From: DATBGO01 sp050011895
Lineage (GTDB): Bacteria > Actinomycetota > Actinomycetes > Streptosporangiales > Streptosporangiaceae
Assembly: GCA_050011895.1 (NCBI GenBank)
Contig: JBEKIF010000017.1
Location: 25,239 to 89,238 of the forward strand
DNA: 64,000 bases
Direction: 5' to 3'
The notes beneath the pieces are model-generated. The model was not told the origin of the DNA. It did no database searches and saw only the letters and a list, made by a program, of their open reading frames with translations. Of the stretch, positions 33,056-42,446 are shown piece after piece. Numbering within the stretch: position 1 is the first letter of the stretch; every line of letters begins with the position of its first letter. A program made the translations under genes and the position numbers.

Positions 33056-36000
33056 TTGTCGCCGAATGAGACCTACCCGCAGCACGTCGTCACGGCGGTC
33101 ATCGTCGCGCACGACGGCGCCGCGTGGTTGCCCCAAGTCATCGAATCCCTCCTTGAGCAGACCCGGCCGGTCCAGCGGGTCGTGGCCGTCGACACCGGCA
33201 GCAGGGACCGCAGCGGCGCTGTGCTCTCCGGCCTCCTCGGCCAGGCGGTTGTCTTCGGCATGGACCGGGGCACCGGGTACCCGGCGGCCGTTGAGCGCGC
33301 GCTGCAGCACAGCGCGGCCAACGTCAGCGTTCCCGGCCCGGCCGACACGCCTGCCCACGAGCGCGTGGAGTGGATCTGGCTGCTCCATGACGACTGCGAA
33401 CCGGCCCCCGATGCGCTTGAGCAGCTGCTCCGCGGTGTCGCCGAGACCCGATCCGCGGCAGTGCTCGGGCCGAAGGTCATGGATTGGGCCGACCGCAAGG
33501 TCATCCTGGAGGCCGGGGTCAGCATCGACACAGTCGGCCGCCGCATCACCGGTATCGAGCCGCGTGAGGTTGACCAGGGCCAGCACGACGGGGACCGCGA
33601 TGTGCTGGCCGCAGGCAGCGCGGGGATGCTCATCCGGCGCGATGTGTGGGAGGAGGTCGGCGGCTTCGACCGGAGCATGGTGCTGTTCCGTGACGACGTC
33701 GATTTCTGCTGGCGAGTGCATGCGGCCGGCTACCGGGTCCGGGTGATCACCGACGCCGTCGTGTTTCACCTGGAGGCCGCAGCGCGCCGCCGCCGCGCGG
33801 TGTCGGCCACGAGCCGGCCGCGCCGGCTGGACCGGCGCAACGCGATGTTCACGCTGCTGTCCAACCTGCCGGCCGGGCCGATGCTGGCCTCGCTCGCCGG
33901 CAACGTGGCGGTGTCCCTGCTCCGCACGGTCTTCTTCCTGCTCGCCAAGCGGCCCGCGGCGGGCCTTGATGAACTCTCCGCGCTCGGCGCCGTCCTCGGA
34001 CACCCCATCCAGCTGCTTAGGGCCCGGCATCGCAGATCCCTGGGGCGCCGGGCAGCTTACGGGCGGCTCCGGGCGGACCTGCCGAAGGGCCATTCGCTGC
34101 GGCAGCTGGCGGAGTTCGCCGCGGCAGCGATGTCGCGCTCGACCCAGGCCGACACGGCAGGAGCACATCACGCGACTGACGACCCGACGGACGACGACTC
34201 CCTGCTCATCGATACCGGTCTCGCGCAGCGCATCCTGACCCATCCCGGGGTGGCGCTCTTCCTTGGCCTGACGCTGGTCGCGCTGGTAGCCGGGCGGTCA
34301 TTGCTGAGCGGCGGGCCCCTGGGCGGCGGCGCCCTGGTGCCGGCCTGGGGCGGGGTGTCCGGCCTGTGGCATGAGTATCTGCAGGGCTTCCACCCGTCCG
34401 GGATCGGCTCAGGTAGCAGCGCGCCACCGTACATAGCCGTTGTCGCTGCCCTGGCGACCGTGCTGGGCGGCAAGCCATGGCTGGCCGTCGACGTGATCCT
34501 GTTGGGCTGTGTGCCGCTGGCCGGCGTCTTCGCCTTCCTCGCCGTCCGGCGCGTCACCCGCTCCGCGCTGGTCAGGATCTGGGCGGCAGCCGCGTACGCG
34601 CTGCTGCCCGTGGCGATGGGTGCCATCGCTGCCGGGCGGCTCGGCACTGCTGTGGCCTTCGCCCTGCTGCCGCTGATCGCCCTGCTGGCCGCGAGGATGT
34701 TCACCGAGCCGCCACGGCGAGCGCGCCGGGCTGCCTGGGCGACCGGCCTCACGATCGCGATAGCTGCCGCTTTCGTGCCGCTGACCTGGATTGTCGCTGT
34801 GCTCGCCGCTGTCGTGGCCGCGGCAGCGGTCGGCGTCGGCCGCCCGTCCGTCCTGCGTAACCTCGGCATTGCCGTGATCGTTCCGCCCGTCGTGCTGCTG
34901 CCGTGGACGGTCCAGCTGGCTGCGCACCCGGCCGAGCTGCTGCTCGAAGTTGGCGTGCAGCAGCGCGGCCTGGCCAGCCCTGACCTGCCCGCCCGCTCGC
35001 TGCTTATGCTCAGCCCGGGCGGCCCCGGCCTGCCTCCGGTCTGGATCACCGCCGGGCTTGTCGTAGCCGGCATCGCCGCCCTGCTGTTCTCGCGGCGGCG
35101 CATGCTCGTCATTGCGGGGTGGGGTGCTGCCATCTCCGGGCTCCTCGTTGCGATCGTGGTGAGCCGGATGGCGGTCAGCCCGGCAGGCGGCGGCCCGGGC
35201 GTGCCCGTCTGGCCGGGCATCGCGCTGGCGATTGTCGGCGCGGGCCTGGTGCTGGCCGCCGCGGCCGCGGGAGATGCACTGCCGCGGCTGGTCGGCGGCG
35301 GGAGCACGCGCAGCTCTGGCGCGGCCCGCACCATAGGGGCGGTGGTTCTCGCCGCCGCCGCGTGCTCCGCACCGTTGCTATCGGCCGCGTACTGGCTCAT
35401 CAACGGGGTCAGCGGGCCCGTCGCACCCACTGCGGCCCCGGTAGTGCCCGTGCTTGTCTCGGTGTCCTCGGCCAGCGGGCTGCAGTTGCGCACGCTGGTG
35501 CTGCGCTCGGCGGGCGGGCAAGTCAGCTACACGCTGCAGCGCGGGCTCAACCCATCGCTTGGCGAGGCAGACCTGGTGCCTGTGGCGCCCGCGCAGCGCG
35601 CCCTCGACACCGCTGTCGCAACGCTGGTCGCCCCGAACGGGGGCGAGGCGGACGATCAGGGCCAGTCCCTGGCGCAGTTCGACGTCGGCTTCGTTCTCGT
35701 CCCTGCGCCCGTCAACCAGAGCCTGGCGCGGCTGCTGGACGGGGTGGCCGACCTGCGGCCGGTTACCGCCACGTCAGCCTTTGCCTTGTGGCGGCTGGTC
35801 GAGCCGTCGGCCCGGGCTCGCGTCGTTGAGCCCGGCGGGACCGTGGTGGCGCTGCGATCCGGCGACGTGTCAGTGGCCAACGCGACCGCTCCGGCGGCGG
35901 GCGGCACGCTTGAGCTGGCTGAGCCTGCCGGAGGATGGAGTGCGACACTCAACGGCACGCCGCTGACGCCGGTACCGTCTCCGGCCGGCGCATGGGCGCA

Positions 36001-36985
36001 GGCGTTCCGGCTTCCGCCGGGCGGCGGACTTGTGAACATCAGCCATGATCAGGGCACGCACGACATCGCCCTTGTCATCGAGGCGCTTGCCCTGGCCGCG
36101 GCGGTCGTGCTGGCATTGCCCGGGGCCAGGGCGACAGCGACGGAAAGCCTGCACGGTGCTGGTTCCAGCGCGGTAGCCGGGCGGGACTCCGCGGACGCGC
36201 CGGAGTCTGATCGCCCGGGTGCGCCCCGCAGACAACGGCAGGGCCGGGCGGCCGGCCGTCGATCGCGCCGGGTCGGCCAGGAAGCCGCCGTGGCTGCAAA
36301 CGCCGGAGCCGCCCTTGACCGGGGCGAGTCAGCCGTCCGGCCGGGAGCGCGGTCAGCTCACCCGCCGGACGCCAGCTCCTCGGCCTCAGCTGAGCATCCG
36401 GACCTGATAGCGGTTGAGCCGTCGGGCCGACCGCCGGTCGGCGTGACGGGCTGGGCTGCCGATGCCTCGGCCGGCCGCTTGGCAGACCGGCCGGGCGCCG
36501 ATCAACCGTCAAGCTGGGACGGGGCTGACCGGGAGCTGAACCTCGGCGAGCCAGGCCAGCGGCCGGACTGGCCGGGCGGCGATCAGCGGGACTGGCCGGG
36601 CGGCGATCAGCGGGACTGGCCAGGCGGCGATCAGCGGGACTGGCCAGCCGGCGATCAGCGGGACTGGCCAGGCGGCGATCAGCGGGACTGGCCAGGCGGC
36701 GATCAGCGGGACTGGCCAGCCGGCGATCAGCGGGACTGGCCAGGCGGCGATCAGCGCCCCGGCTGGGACGATGCCGGTCAGCAGCCGCACCGGCCAGCTG
36801 CGCAACCAGCCGGCCGGTCGGCGGCGCAGTCGCTGGGCTGGCCGTCCGGCTACGGCGACGCGCTCGATCCGCTGCCGTCCGCTGACGGCAGCGGGCCGGC
36901 CTGGACCGGATCGGCGACCAGAGATGATGTTCCGCCGCCACGGTGGCCCGTCCCTGATCGCGACACCGAAGGGGAAGCCTGGTGA
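33056..36985 (+). CDS. giant glycosyltransferase: GT2 domain, multi-pass membrane region, repeat tail
   Basis: A 1309-residue protein. The GT2 domain (about 8-250) has VVAVDTGSRDRSG and LHDDCEP, with the DxD-like metal site, and FRDDVDFCWRV. About a dozen membrane helices follow (about 270-740), then an extracytoplasmic beta-rich region and another helix near 1010. The last 280 residues are disordered and include eight 8-residue repeats. TTG 33056 is the only start after the in-frame stop at 33035; no strong Shine-Dalgarno is seen, so the exact start is uncertain. It overlaps the DUF5719 gene by 4 bp. Role: likely envelope polysaccharide synthesis; substrate unknown. Confidence 0.85.
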   Translation: MSPNETYPQHVVTAVIVAHDGAAWLPQVIESLLEQTRPVQRVVAVDTGSRDRSGAVLSGLLGQAVVFGMDRGTGYPAAVERALQHSAANVSVPGPADTPAHERVEWIWLLHDDCEPAPDALEQLLRGVAETRSAAVLGPKVMDWADRKVILEAGVSIDTVGRRITGIEPREVDQGQHDGDRDVLAAGSAGMLIRRDVWEEVGGFDRSMVLFRDDVDFCWRVHAAGYRVRVITDAVVFHLEAAARRRRAVSATSRPRRLDRRNAMFTLLSNLPAGPMLASLAGNVAVSLLRTVFFLLAKRPAAGLDELSALGAVLGHPIQLLRARHRRSLGRRAAYGRLRADLPKGHSLRQLAEFAAAAMSRSTQADTAGAHHATDDPTDDDSLLIDTGLAQRILTHPGVALFLGLTLVALVAGRSLLSGGPLGGGALVPAWGGVSGLWHEYLQGFHPSGIGSGSSAPPYIAVVAALATVLGGKPWLAVDVILLGCVPLAGVFAFLAVRRVTRSALVRIWAAAAYALLPVAMGAIAAGRLGTAVAFALLPLIALLAARMFTEPPRRARRAAWATGLTIAIAAAFVPLTWIVAVLAAVVAAAAVGVGRPSVLRNLGIAVIVPPVVLLPWTVQLAAHPAELLLEVGVQQRGLASPDLPARSLLMLSPGGPGLPPVWITAGLVVAGIAALLFSRRRMLVIAGWGAAISGLLVAIVVSRMAVSPAGGGPGVPVWPGIALAIVGAGLVLAAAAAGDALPRLVGGGSTRSSGAARTIGAVVLAAAACSAPLLSAAYWLINGVSGPVAPTAAPVVPVLVSVSSASGLQLRTLVLRSAGGQVSYTLQRGLNPSLGEADLVPVAPAQRALDTAVATLVAPNGGEADDQGQSLAQFDVGFVLVPAPVNQSLARLLDGVADLRPVTATSAFALWRLVEPSARARVVEPGGTVVALRSGDVSVANATAPAAGGTLELAEPAGGWSATLNGTPLTPVPSPAGAWAQAFRLPPGGGLVNISHDQGTHDIALVIEALALAAAVVLALPGARATATESLHGAGSSAVAGRDSADAPESDRPGAPRRQRQGRAAGRRSRRVGQEAAVAANAGAALDRGESAVRPGARSAHPPDASSSASAEHPDLIAVEPSGRPPVGVTGWAADASAGRLADRPGADQPSSWDGADRELNLGEPGQRPDWPGGDQRDWPGGDQRDWPGGDQRDWPAGDQRDWPGGDQRDWPGGDQRDWPAGDQRDWPGGDQRPGWDDAGQQPHRPAAQPAGRSAAQSLGWPSGYGDALDPLPSADGSGPAWTGSATRDDVPPPRWPVPDRDTEGEAW
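36566..36757 (+). repeat. eight 24-bp in-frame repeats (DWPGGDQR)
   Basis: Eight 24-bp units from 36566 encode RDWPGGDQ-type octapeptides. By variant the order is A A B C B B C B, where C reads Pro-Ala-Gly, so units 3-5 and 6-8 form a duplicated 72-bp block. Confidence 0.95.
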
Positions 36986-38499
36986 GGCGCATCCTCGCAA
37001 ACCGGTACGTGCTCGCCCTGCTGCTGATCCTGGCGGTGGGTGCGGAATTCGGGGTGGCCTCGGAGAGCCATCCGGTGGCGCTTGCGGCCGGTACCGGGAC
37101 GGCCGCATCAGCCCGGGCGGTGGTCACGTCGGTCGTCCGCGCCTGCCCCGCGCCGGGCTCGACCGGGCCAACGGCGGGCGGGATAGCGGTGGCCACCGCG
37201 TCCGCGGGCACCGGACAGGCCCAGGTAAGCCGCCTGTCGCCGGTCAGCGCCGCAGCGCCGGGTCCCGCGGTGAACACAATCGCCACGCCCGGCCGGGCCG
37301 TGCAGGCGGCCATCCCCGCAGCTCCCGTTCTGGGCCGGAGCCTTTCGGCTGGCACCGCGGCGACCGCCAGCCAGGTCGCGACGGGCCCGGCACGCGGCGG
37401 GGTCATGGTCCAGGCCACCGGCGGGATGGCGCGCGGGCTAGAGGTTGAACAGACGGGCCCGGACGGTGTGGCCACCGCCCGGTGCGGTGGCCCGGGCACC
37501 GATTTCTGGTTTGTCGGGCCCGGACAGCACTCGGTCGCCGACATTCAGCTGTACCTCATGGATACCGACAACCAGCCTGCAACCGCCGAGGTCGATGTGG
37601 ACACCGACAGCGGGCCGCTGCTCGGCAGCACGGATACCGGGATAGCAGTGCCGGCCCACGGCCTGGTCGTCCAGTCGCTGGCCAACCTTGTGCGCAACTC
37701 CAGGGTCCTGGCCCTGCACATCAGCACCAGCGTCGGGCGGGTGGTGGCGGCCGTGCGCGAGACGGCCAGCGCTGCCAAGCCTGGTGCGTGGCTGCCTGCG
37801 GCCCAGCCGCCCGCGACCAGCCTCGTGCTTCCTGGCGTGCCTGGCTCGGCGGGAACGCGGCAGCTTTATGTGGCTGTGCCCGGTGCGGGCAACGCTCAGA
37901 TCAAGCTGACCGCGGTGACCGCCAAAGGCTCGTACCAGCCGACCGGCGGCAACGGCATCGACCTGCCCGGCGGCTCGGCGGTCGAGGTTGCCCTGCCGTC
38001 TCTCGGTGGAATAGCAGGAGCGGTCCGGGTCACTTCCAACGTCCCGGTGACGGCCGCGATGTCCGTGCCGGGCGGCGGCGCGGGCGCACCTGGCGCGTTC
38101 ACCGCCGCCTCAGCACCGGTGCAGGAACAAGGCGTGCTATCCGGCAATACGGGCGCCTCGGCATCCCTGGTCCTGTCCGCTCCGCTAGGGGCTGCCAGGG
38201 TCCGGGTCGCCGCGCAGGCCGGAGCACCCGCGACGGCCGGCAACATCGTGCACATCGCCGCCGGGCACAGTGTGGTGGTGAAGGTCAGCGCGCCGACCGG
38301 TTCTGCCGGGAATGCGGCATTCGCAGTGGTGGTCACGCCGTTGCCGGGCTCAGGGCCGGTTTATGCCGGGCGGGTGCTCAGCGCGGGCACCGCGGCGCTC
38401 TCGATCCTGCCGGTGGCCAGCTCGCTGACCTGGGTTCCGCTCCCTGCGGTGCACAACTCGCTGCTGACCGTCCTGCCTGGCGGTCAGTCATCGGGGTAG
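36982..38499 (+). CDS. DUF5719 family secreted protein
   Basis: A 505-residue protein with an N-terminal signal or membrane helix (about 9-25) and a long Ala/Gly/Ser/Val-rich extracytoplasmic part rich in beta strands. It matches the DUF5719 family that accompanies the giant glycosyltransferase in actinobacteria; function unknown. GTG 36982 overlaps the preceding stop by 4 bp (GTGA), so the pair is translationally coupled and probably works together. The 3' end overlaps the convergent metallopeptidase-like gene by 16 bp. Confidence 0.8.
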   Translation: MRRILANRYVLALLLILAVGAEFGVASESHPVALAAGTGTAASARAVVTSVVRACPAPGSTGPTAGGIAVATASAGTGQAQVSRLSPVSAAAPGPAVNTIATPGRAVQAAIPAAPVLGRSLSAGTAATASQVATGPARGGVMVQATGGMARGLEVEQTGPDGVATARCGGPGTDFWFVGPGQHSVADIQLYLMDTDNQPATAEVDVDTDSGPLLGSTDTGIAVPAHGLVVQSLANLVRNSRVLALHISTSVGRVVAAVRETASAAKPGAWLPAAQPPATSLVLPGVPGSAGTRQLYVAVPGAGNAQIKLTAVTAKGSYQPTGGNGIDLPGGSAVEVALPSLGGIAGAVRVTSNVPVTAAMSVPGGGAGAPGAFTAASAPVQEQGVLSGNTGASASLVLSAPLGAARVRVAAQAGAPATAGNIVHIAAGHSVVVKVSAPTGSAGNAAFAVVVTPLPGSGPVYAGRVLSAGTAALSILPVASSLTWVPLPAVHNSLLTVLPGGQSSG

Positions 38500-38954
38500 C
38501 CAGGATCGACAGCCTCGGGGTCGATGCCGAGCAGCCGCGCGAATTCCTCGACGACCACGTCGAGAACCAGCTCAGCTAGTTCCTCCTCGCCCTCCGCGCG
38601 GGCCATCAGGGGGCGCCGGTAAAGCACGATCCTGGCCGGCCTGGCCGGCCGCTGCGGGTCGTCAGCCTGCGGCCAGCCCGGATCAAGCCGGGCCAGCGGT
38701 ACCGGATCGGGCTCGTCGTCGGGCAGCTCGGCGGGCGGGATCTCCTCGACGGCGAACTCCACGCCGGCCAGCTCGGCCTGCCAGCGGGGCTCGAGCTGTG
38801 TGACGGCCTGCAGGACCAGATCATCGAAGCGCTCCGCCCGGCTACGGTGAATCGGAGCGTCCGGCGGCGTCAGGGTTCCGCGCAGCCCCCTGCCGTGCCT
38901 GTCCCGCCGCCGGATCCGGGCCGGGCGGACCGGGTCGCCGTCGCCGCTTCGCAC
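38484..38954 (-). CDS. metallopeptidase-family (zincin_1, Rv3259-like) protein with degenerate zinc motif
   Basis: A 156-residue protein of the Rv3259/DUF1025 type: HRSRAERFDDLVLQAVTQLE, VEEIPPAELP, and the terminal LVLDVVVEEFARLLGIDPEAVDP. Other family members carry HExxH in this last helix, and as I recall Rv3259 keeps HE there. Here the place reads DVVVEEFA, with no His, so zinc binding looks lost. GTG 38954 gives the family length; ATG 38990 is the alternative. Neighbours agree with the Rv3258c-Rv3259 region, but the local orientation differs in detail. Confidence 0.72.
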   Translation of the reverse strand: MRSGDGDPVRPARIRRRDRHGRGLRGTLTPPDAPIHRSRAERFDDLVLQAVTQLEPRWQAELAGVEFAVEEIPPAELPDDEPDPVPLARLDPGWPQADDPQRPARPARIVLYRRPLMARAEGEEELAELVLDVVVEEFARLLGIDPEAVDPGYPDD

Positions 38955-39004
38955 AGTCTCAGAGCGTAGCCGGGCCGGCGGCGTGCGCATCGGCGCGGTC
39001 GCGC

Positions 39005-39077
39005 GGACACGATCGAGATCGCACGGCGGACACGATCGCACAGCGGACACGATCGCACAGCAGACACGATCGCACAG
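39005..39077. repeat. 17-bp tandem repeat, about 3.3 copies
   Basis: CGGACACGATCGCACAG occurs at 39027-39043 and 39044-39060, with a one-base variant at 39061-39077 and a damaged copy with a 5-bp insertion from 39005. Each unit contains the palindrome CGATCG. It lies in the gap between the metallopeptidase-like gene and DUF3499, which face apart. Confidence 0.9.
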
Positions 39078-39223
39078 AGTGCCCCAGGTGATGGCGTTAC
39101 CGCCTGCGGCTCGGTACCGTCTGCCGTTGTGAGCGATCCAGGCGGGCAAGCCTCCTGCGGTATTCGACAGCCGGCCGCTAGCCTTGGCGGCAGGGCGCGC
39201 GAAGCCGTAAGGGAGGCGGGCCG

Positions 39224-39589
39224 TTGAGTTCTCGTCGCTGCAGTCGGCCCGCGTGCAAGCAGGCCGCGCTGTACACGCTCACCTATGTCTACCGTGACTC
39301 CACGGCGGTTCTCGGCCCGCTCGCGACCTATCAGGAACCGCACTGCTACGACCTGTGCGCCGCGCACGCCGACCGGCTGACCGTGCCGCGTGGCTGGGAC
39401 GTCGTCCGGCTGCCCGCCGGCCCGGCCGAGGCGGAGGCGGACGACCTCGAGGCACTCGCCGACGCGGTCAGGGAGGCGGCGGTCCCGCGCGCCGCGACGG
39501 AGCCCGTCGGTCAGGGTGTCGAGGTGGGCAGGCGCGGCCACCTGCGGATGCTTCGCTCCTCGCCGGGAGATAAAGGGCGGCTCGGCTAG
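39224..39589 (+). CDS. DUF3499 family protein (Rv3258c-like)
   Basis: A 121-residue protein with an N-terminal zinc-ribbon-like part (RRCSRPACKQAALYTLTYVY, then CYDLCAAHADRL) and an acidic C-terminal half. The CX4C and CX2C-type pairs suggest zinc binding; function unknown. TTG 39224 is preceded by AAGGGAGG at the right distance and matches the family N-terminus. The phosphomannomutase starts 155 bp later. Confidence 0.82.
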   Translation: MSSRRCSRPACKQAALYTLTYVYRDSTAVLGPLATYQEPHCYDLCAAHADRLTVPRGWDVVRLPAGPAEAEADDLEALADAVREAAVPRAATEPVGQGVEVGRRGHLRMLRSSPGDKGRLG

Positions 39590-39744
39590 GCCGCCTCGGG
39601 CTGCTCCGAGGCCGCTCGGGGGGCGCTCGGGGGCCGGCCATGCACACGCAGGCCGCGGCATCCGGACCGGTAGGCTCGGTGTCCGGGAATCGCGGCGGGC
39701 ACCGCCGCGGGCGGCGCAGCAGCGTGCTCGGGAGGCAGGCCATA

Positions 39745-41109
39745 GTGGCGCAGTACGCGAAGATCTTCAAGGCATACGACATCCGCGGCATTGTTCCCGA
39801 TGAGCTTGATGAGCCGGTCGCGGAGTCAATCGGGGCGGCGTTCGCGCGGCTGACCGGGGCGCCCGCCGTCGTGACCGTGCACGACATGCGGACCTCCTCA
39901 GTCCCGCTGGCGGAAGCGTTCGGCCGCGGCGCGGCCAGCCAGGGCGCGGACGTGATCTCCGCCGGGCTCGGTTCCACCGACATGCTGTATTACGCCAGCG
40001 GCAGCCTCGATATACCCGGCGCGATGATCACGGCCAGCCACAATCCGGCCAAGTACAACGGGATCAAGCTGTGCCGGGCTGGCGCTCGCCCGGTGGGATC
40101 CGCGACCGGTCTGGCGGAACTGCAGGAGATGGCCTCGCGCGGCCTTCCAGCACTTCCAGCATCCACCAGCTCGCCAGGGACTATCACGCAACGTAACCTT
40201 ATGTCAGGTTACGCCGACTATCTCAAGACGCTGGTCGACCTGTCCGGCATCCGCCCGCTCAAGGTGGCCGTAGACGCGGGGAACGGGATGGCGGGATACA
40301 CCGTGCCGAGGGTGCTGGACGGGCTGCCGATCGACATCGTGCCGCTCTACTTCGAGCTGGACGGGACGTTCCCGCACCACGAGGCTAACCCGATCGATCC
40401 GGCTAACCTGGCCGACTTGCAGCAGGCCGTCCTTGACTCGGGGGCCGACATCGGCCTCGCCTTCGACGGCGACGCCGACCGGTGCTTCTTGGTCGATGAA
40501 CGGGGCGAGATCGTTTCACCGTCGGTGCTGACCGCGCTGATTGCCGTAAGAGAGCTCGCCAGGGAGCCTGGCGCCGTGATCATCCACAACCTGATCACCT
40601 CCCGGGCGGTCCCCGAGATCGTGGCCGAGCATGGCGGCAAACCGGTACGGACCCGGGTCGGGCACTCGTTCATCAAGGCCGAGATGGCCGACACCGGAGC
40701 GGTGTTCGGCGGCGAGCACTCCGGGCACTTCTACTTCAGGGACTTCTGGTTCGCCGACTCCGGGATGCTCGCCTCACTGCACGTGCTCGCCGCGCTCGGG
40801 TCGCAGCCAGGGCCGCTATCGTCGCTGCTCGCCTGCTACGGCAGGTACCTGGCCTCAGGCGAGATCAACAGCGAGGTAACCGACCAGGCCGCCGCCGCCG
40901 CCCGGGTCCGCGAAACGTTCGCCGCCCGGCCCGGCGTCACGGTCGACGACCTGGACGGGCTGACCGTGGCTGCCGACGACTGGTGGTTCAACCTGCGGCC
41001 ATCCAACACCGAGCCGCTGCTGCGGCTCAACGTAGAGGCGGGGGACGCGGCATCCCTCGCCGCGACCCGTGATGAGGTCCTGCGCATCGTGCGCGATGCT
41101 GGAGCCTAG
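39745..41109 (+). CDS. manB: phosphomannomutase/phosphoglucomutase
   Basis: A 454-residue alpha-D-phosphohexomutase. Ser98 in MITASHNPAKYNG is the phosphoserine, DGDADR (about 242-247) binds Mg and RPSNTEPLLRLN holds the phosphate-binding loop. It interconverts Man-6-P and Man-1-P (or the glucose forms), feeding the guanylyltransferase at 24.7 kb. GTG 39745 with GGGAGG upstream gives the family N-terminus MAQYAKIFKAYDIRG; the longer ATG frame from 39640 adds low-complexity sequence. Equivalent to Rv3257c by neighbours. Confidence 0.93.
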   Translation: MAQYAKIFKAYDIRGIVPDELDEPVAESIGAAFARLTGAPAVVTVHDMRTSSVPLAEAFGRGAASQGADVISAGLGSTDMLYYASGSLDIPGAMITASHNPAKYNGIKLCRAGARPVGSATGLAELQEMASRGLPALPASTSSPGTITQRNLMSGYADYLKTLVDLSGIRPLKVAVDAGNGMAGYTVPRVLDGLPIDIVPLYFELDGTFPHHEANPIDPANLADLQQAVLDSGADIGLAFDGDADRCFLVDERGEIVSPSVLTALIAVRELAREPGAVIIHNLITSRAVPEIVAEHGGKPVRTRVGHSFIKAEMADTGAVFGGEHSGHFYFRDFWFADSGMLASLHVLAALGSQPGPLSSLLACYGRYLASGEINSEVTDQAAAAARVRETFAARPGVTVDDLDGLTVAADDWWFNLRPSNTEPLLRLNVEAGDAASLAATRDEVLRIVRDAGA

Positions 41110-41137
41110 GCCGGACCCCCGACACATCGGAGACGCT

Positions 41138-41320
41138 ATGAACATCGACGACTGGCTGCTAGACATCCTGGCCTGCCCGAAATGCCATGCGCCGCTGCGT
41201 GCCGACGACCAGGCCAACGAGCTGGTCTGTACCGGCCCGGACTGCGGGCTGGCCTACCCGGTGCGCGACGACATTCCTGTCCTGCTGGTGGCCGAGGCCC
41301 GCGATCCTGCGGCCGGCTAG
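41138..41320 (+). CDS. Trm112-family zinc-ribbon protein
   Basis: A 60-residue Trm112/YcaR-like protein: WLLDILACPKCHAPL (Cys13, Cys16) and CTGPDCGLAYPVRDDIPVLL (Cys31, Cys36), a classic four-Cys zinc ribbon. Homologues are stabilising partners of methyltransferases or of unknown role in bacteria. It lies 28 bp after the mutase and 8 bp before the cation transporter, in one operon. ATG 41138. Confidence 0.88.
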   Translation: MNIDDWLLDILACPKCHAPLRADDQANELVCTGPDCGLAYPVRDDIPVLLVAEARDPAAG

Positions 41321-41328
41321 CTGACCCA

Positions 41329-42372
41329 GTGGCGTCCGGCCCGCCCGGGGATGCTGCCGGTTCCGCGCCAGCGCGGCCGGCGGGCGGGAGAAAAGCTGTC
41401 TTCGCGGCCTTCGCCGCCAACCTGGCCATCGCGGCGACGAAGTTCGTCGCGTTCGCGATCACCGGCTCCGCGGCGATGCTGGCGGAATCGGTTCACTCGG
41501 TCGCTGACTCCGGCGACCAGGCTCTTCTCCTCATCGGGCGGAAACGGTCGCTGCGCGATCAGACTGAGGAGCACCAGTTCGGGTTCGGCGCCGAACGGTA
41601 TTTCTACGCCTTCATCGTCGCGGTGGTGCTGTTCACGGTGGGTGCCGTGTTCTCCGGCTACGAGGGCATCCAGCGGATCACCCATCCCGAGCATCTGACC
41701 TCGCCAGGTGCCGCGTTCATCGTGCTCGGCATCGCCATCGTCCTGGAGGGCCTGTCGTTCCGGACGGCGATCGCCGAATCGAACCGCACCAGGGGCACGG
41801 AGAGCTGGTACAGGTTCATCAGGCACGCCAAGGCACCTGAACTGCCTGCCGTGCTGCTGGAGGACTTCGCGGCGCTCGTCGGGCTCGCGCTCGCGGTCTG
41901 CGGCGTCGCGCTGACCGTCATCACCGGGAACCCGAAGTGGGACGGGGCAGCATCGCTGGCGATCGGCGTCCTGCTCGGCTGCGTCGCGGTGATCCTCGCG
42001 GTCGAGATGAAGAGCCTGCTCATCGGGGAAGCGGCGACCACGGACGTGGAACGTGCCATCGACGCGGCGCTCGAAGCGGGCCCGGAAGTGGAACGGGTCA
42101 TCCACCTGCGCACCATGCACGTAGGGCCGGAGACCCTGCTGGTGGCAGCGAAGATCGCGGTGCGGGCCGAGGACAGCGCAGCCAGCCTTGCCGCCGCTAT
42201 TGATAGGGCCGAAGGCAGAGTCAGGGCCGCGGTCCCGATTGCCGAGCTCATCTACCTCGAGCCCGACCTGTACCAGGCTAAACGGTCCGATGAGACCGAC
42301 CCGGCTGTGCGCGCGGCCGGCCGGTCGTCCCGTCGCGGCGTGATCCGCGGGCTGCGCGGCCGTTCGCGCTGA
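41329..42372 (+). CDS. cation diffusion facilitator (CDF) family transporter
   Basis: A 347-residue CDF protein with about six membrane helices (about 25-225) and a C-terminal cytoplasmic domain. Metal-site residues are seen in HSVADSGDQALLL (His56, Asp60, Asp63) of helix 2; a second set in the VLLEDFAALVGLALA helix (Glu/Asp). It exports a divalent metal, perhaps zinc or manganese, using the proton gradient. GTG 41329 is 8 bp after Trm112. Family members of this size adjoin Trm112 and mutase genes in other actinobacteria. Confidence 0.88.
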   Translation: MASGPPGDAAGSAPARPAGGRKAVFAAFAANLAIAATKFVAFAITGSAAMLAESVHSVADSGDQALLLIGRKRSLRDQTEEHQFGFGAERYFYAFIVAVVLFTVGAVFSGYEGIQRITHPEHLTSPGAAFIVLGIAIVLEGLSFRTAIAESNRTRGTESWYRFIRHAKAPELPAVLLEDFAALVGLALAVCGVALTVITGNPKWDGAASLAIGVLLGCVAVILAVEMKSLLIGEAATTDVERAIDAALEAGPEVERVIHLRTMHVGPETLLVAAKIAVRAEDSAASLAAAIDRAEGRVRAAVPIAELIYLEPDLYQAKRSDETDPAVRAAGRSSRRGVIRGLRGRSR

Positions 42373-42446
42373 TCTGCACCTGCCCAGTAGCAGGCGCCGC
42401 CAGCCGGGCATGCTGGCGGGCCGCAGGTCAGGCTGGCAGCCTGGGG

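Noticed and set aside
33043..33069. Nine-codon ORF (ATG to TGA) overlapping the giant glycosyltransferase start
   Set aside because: A possible coupling uORF, but without a Shine-Dalgarno and too short to judge.
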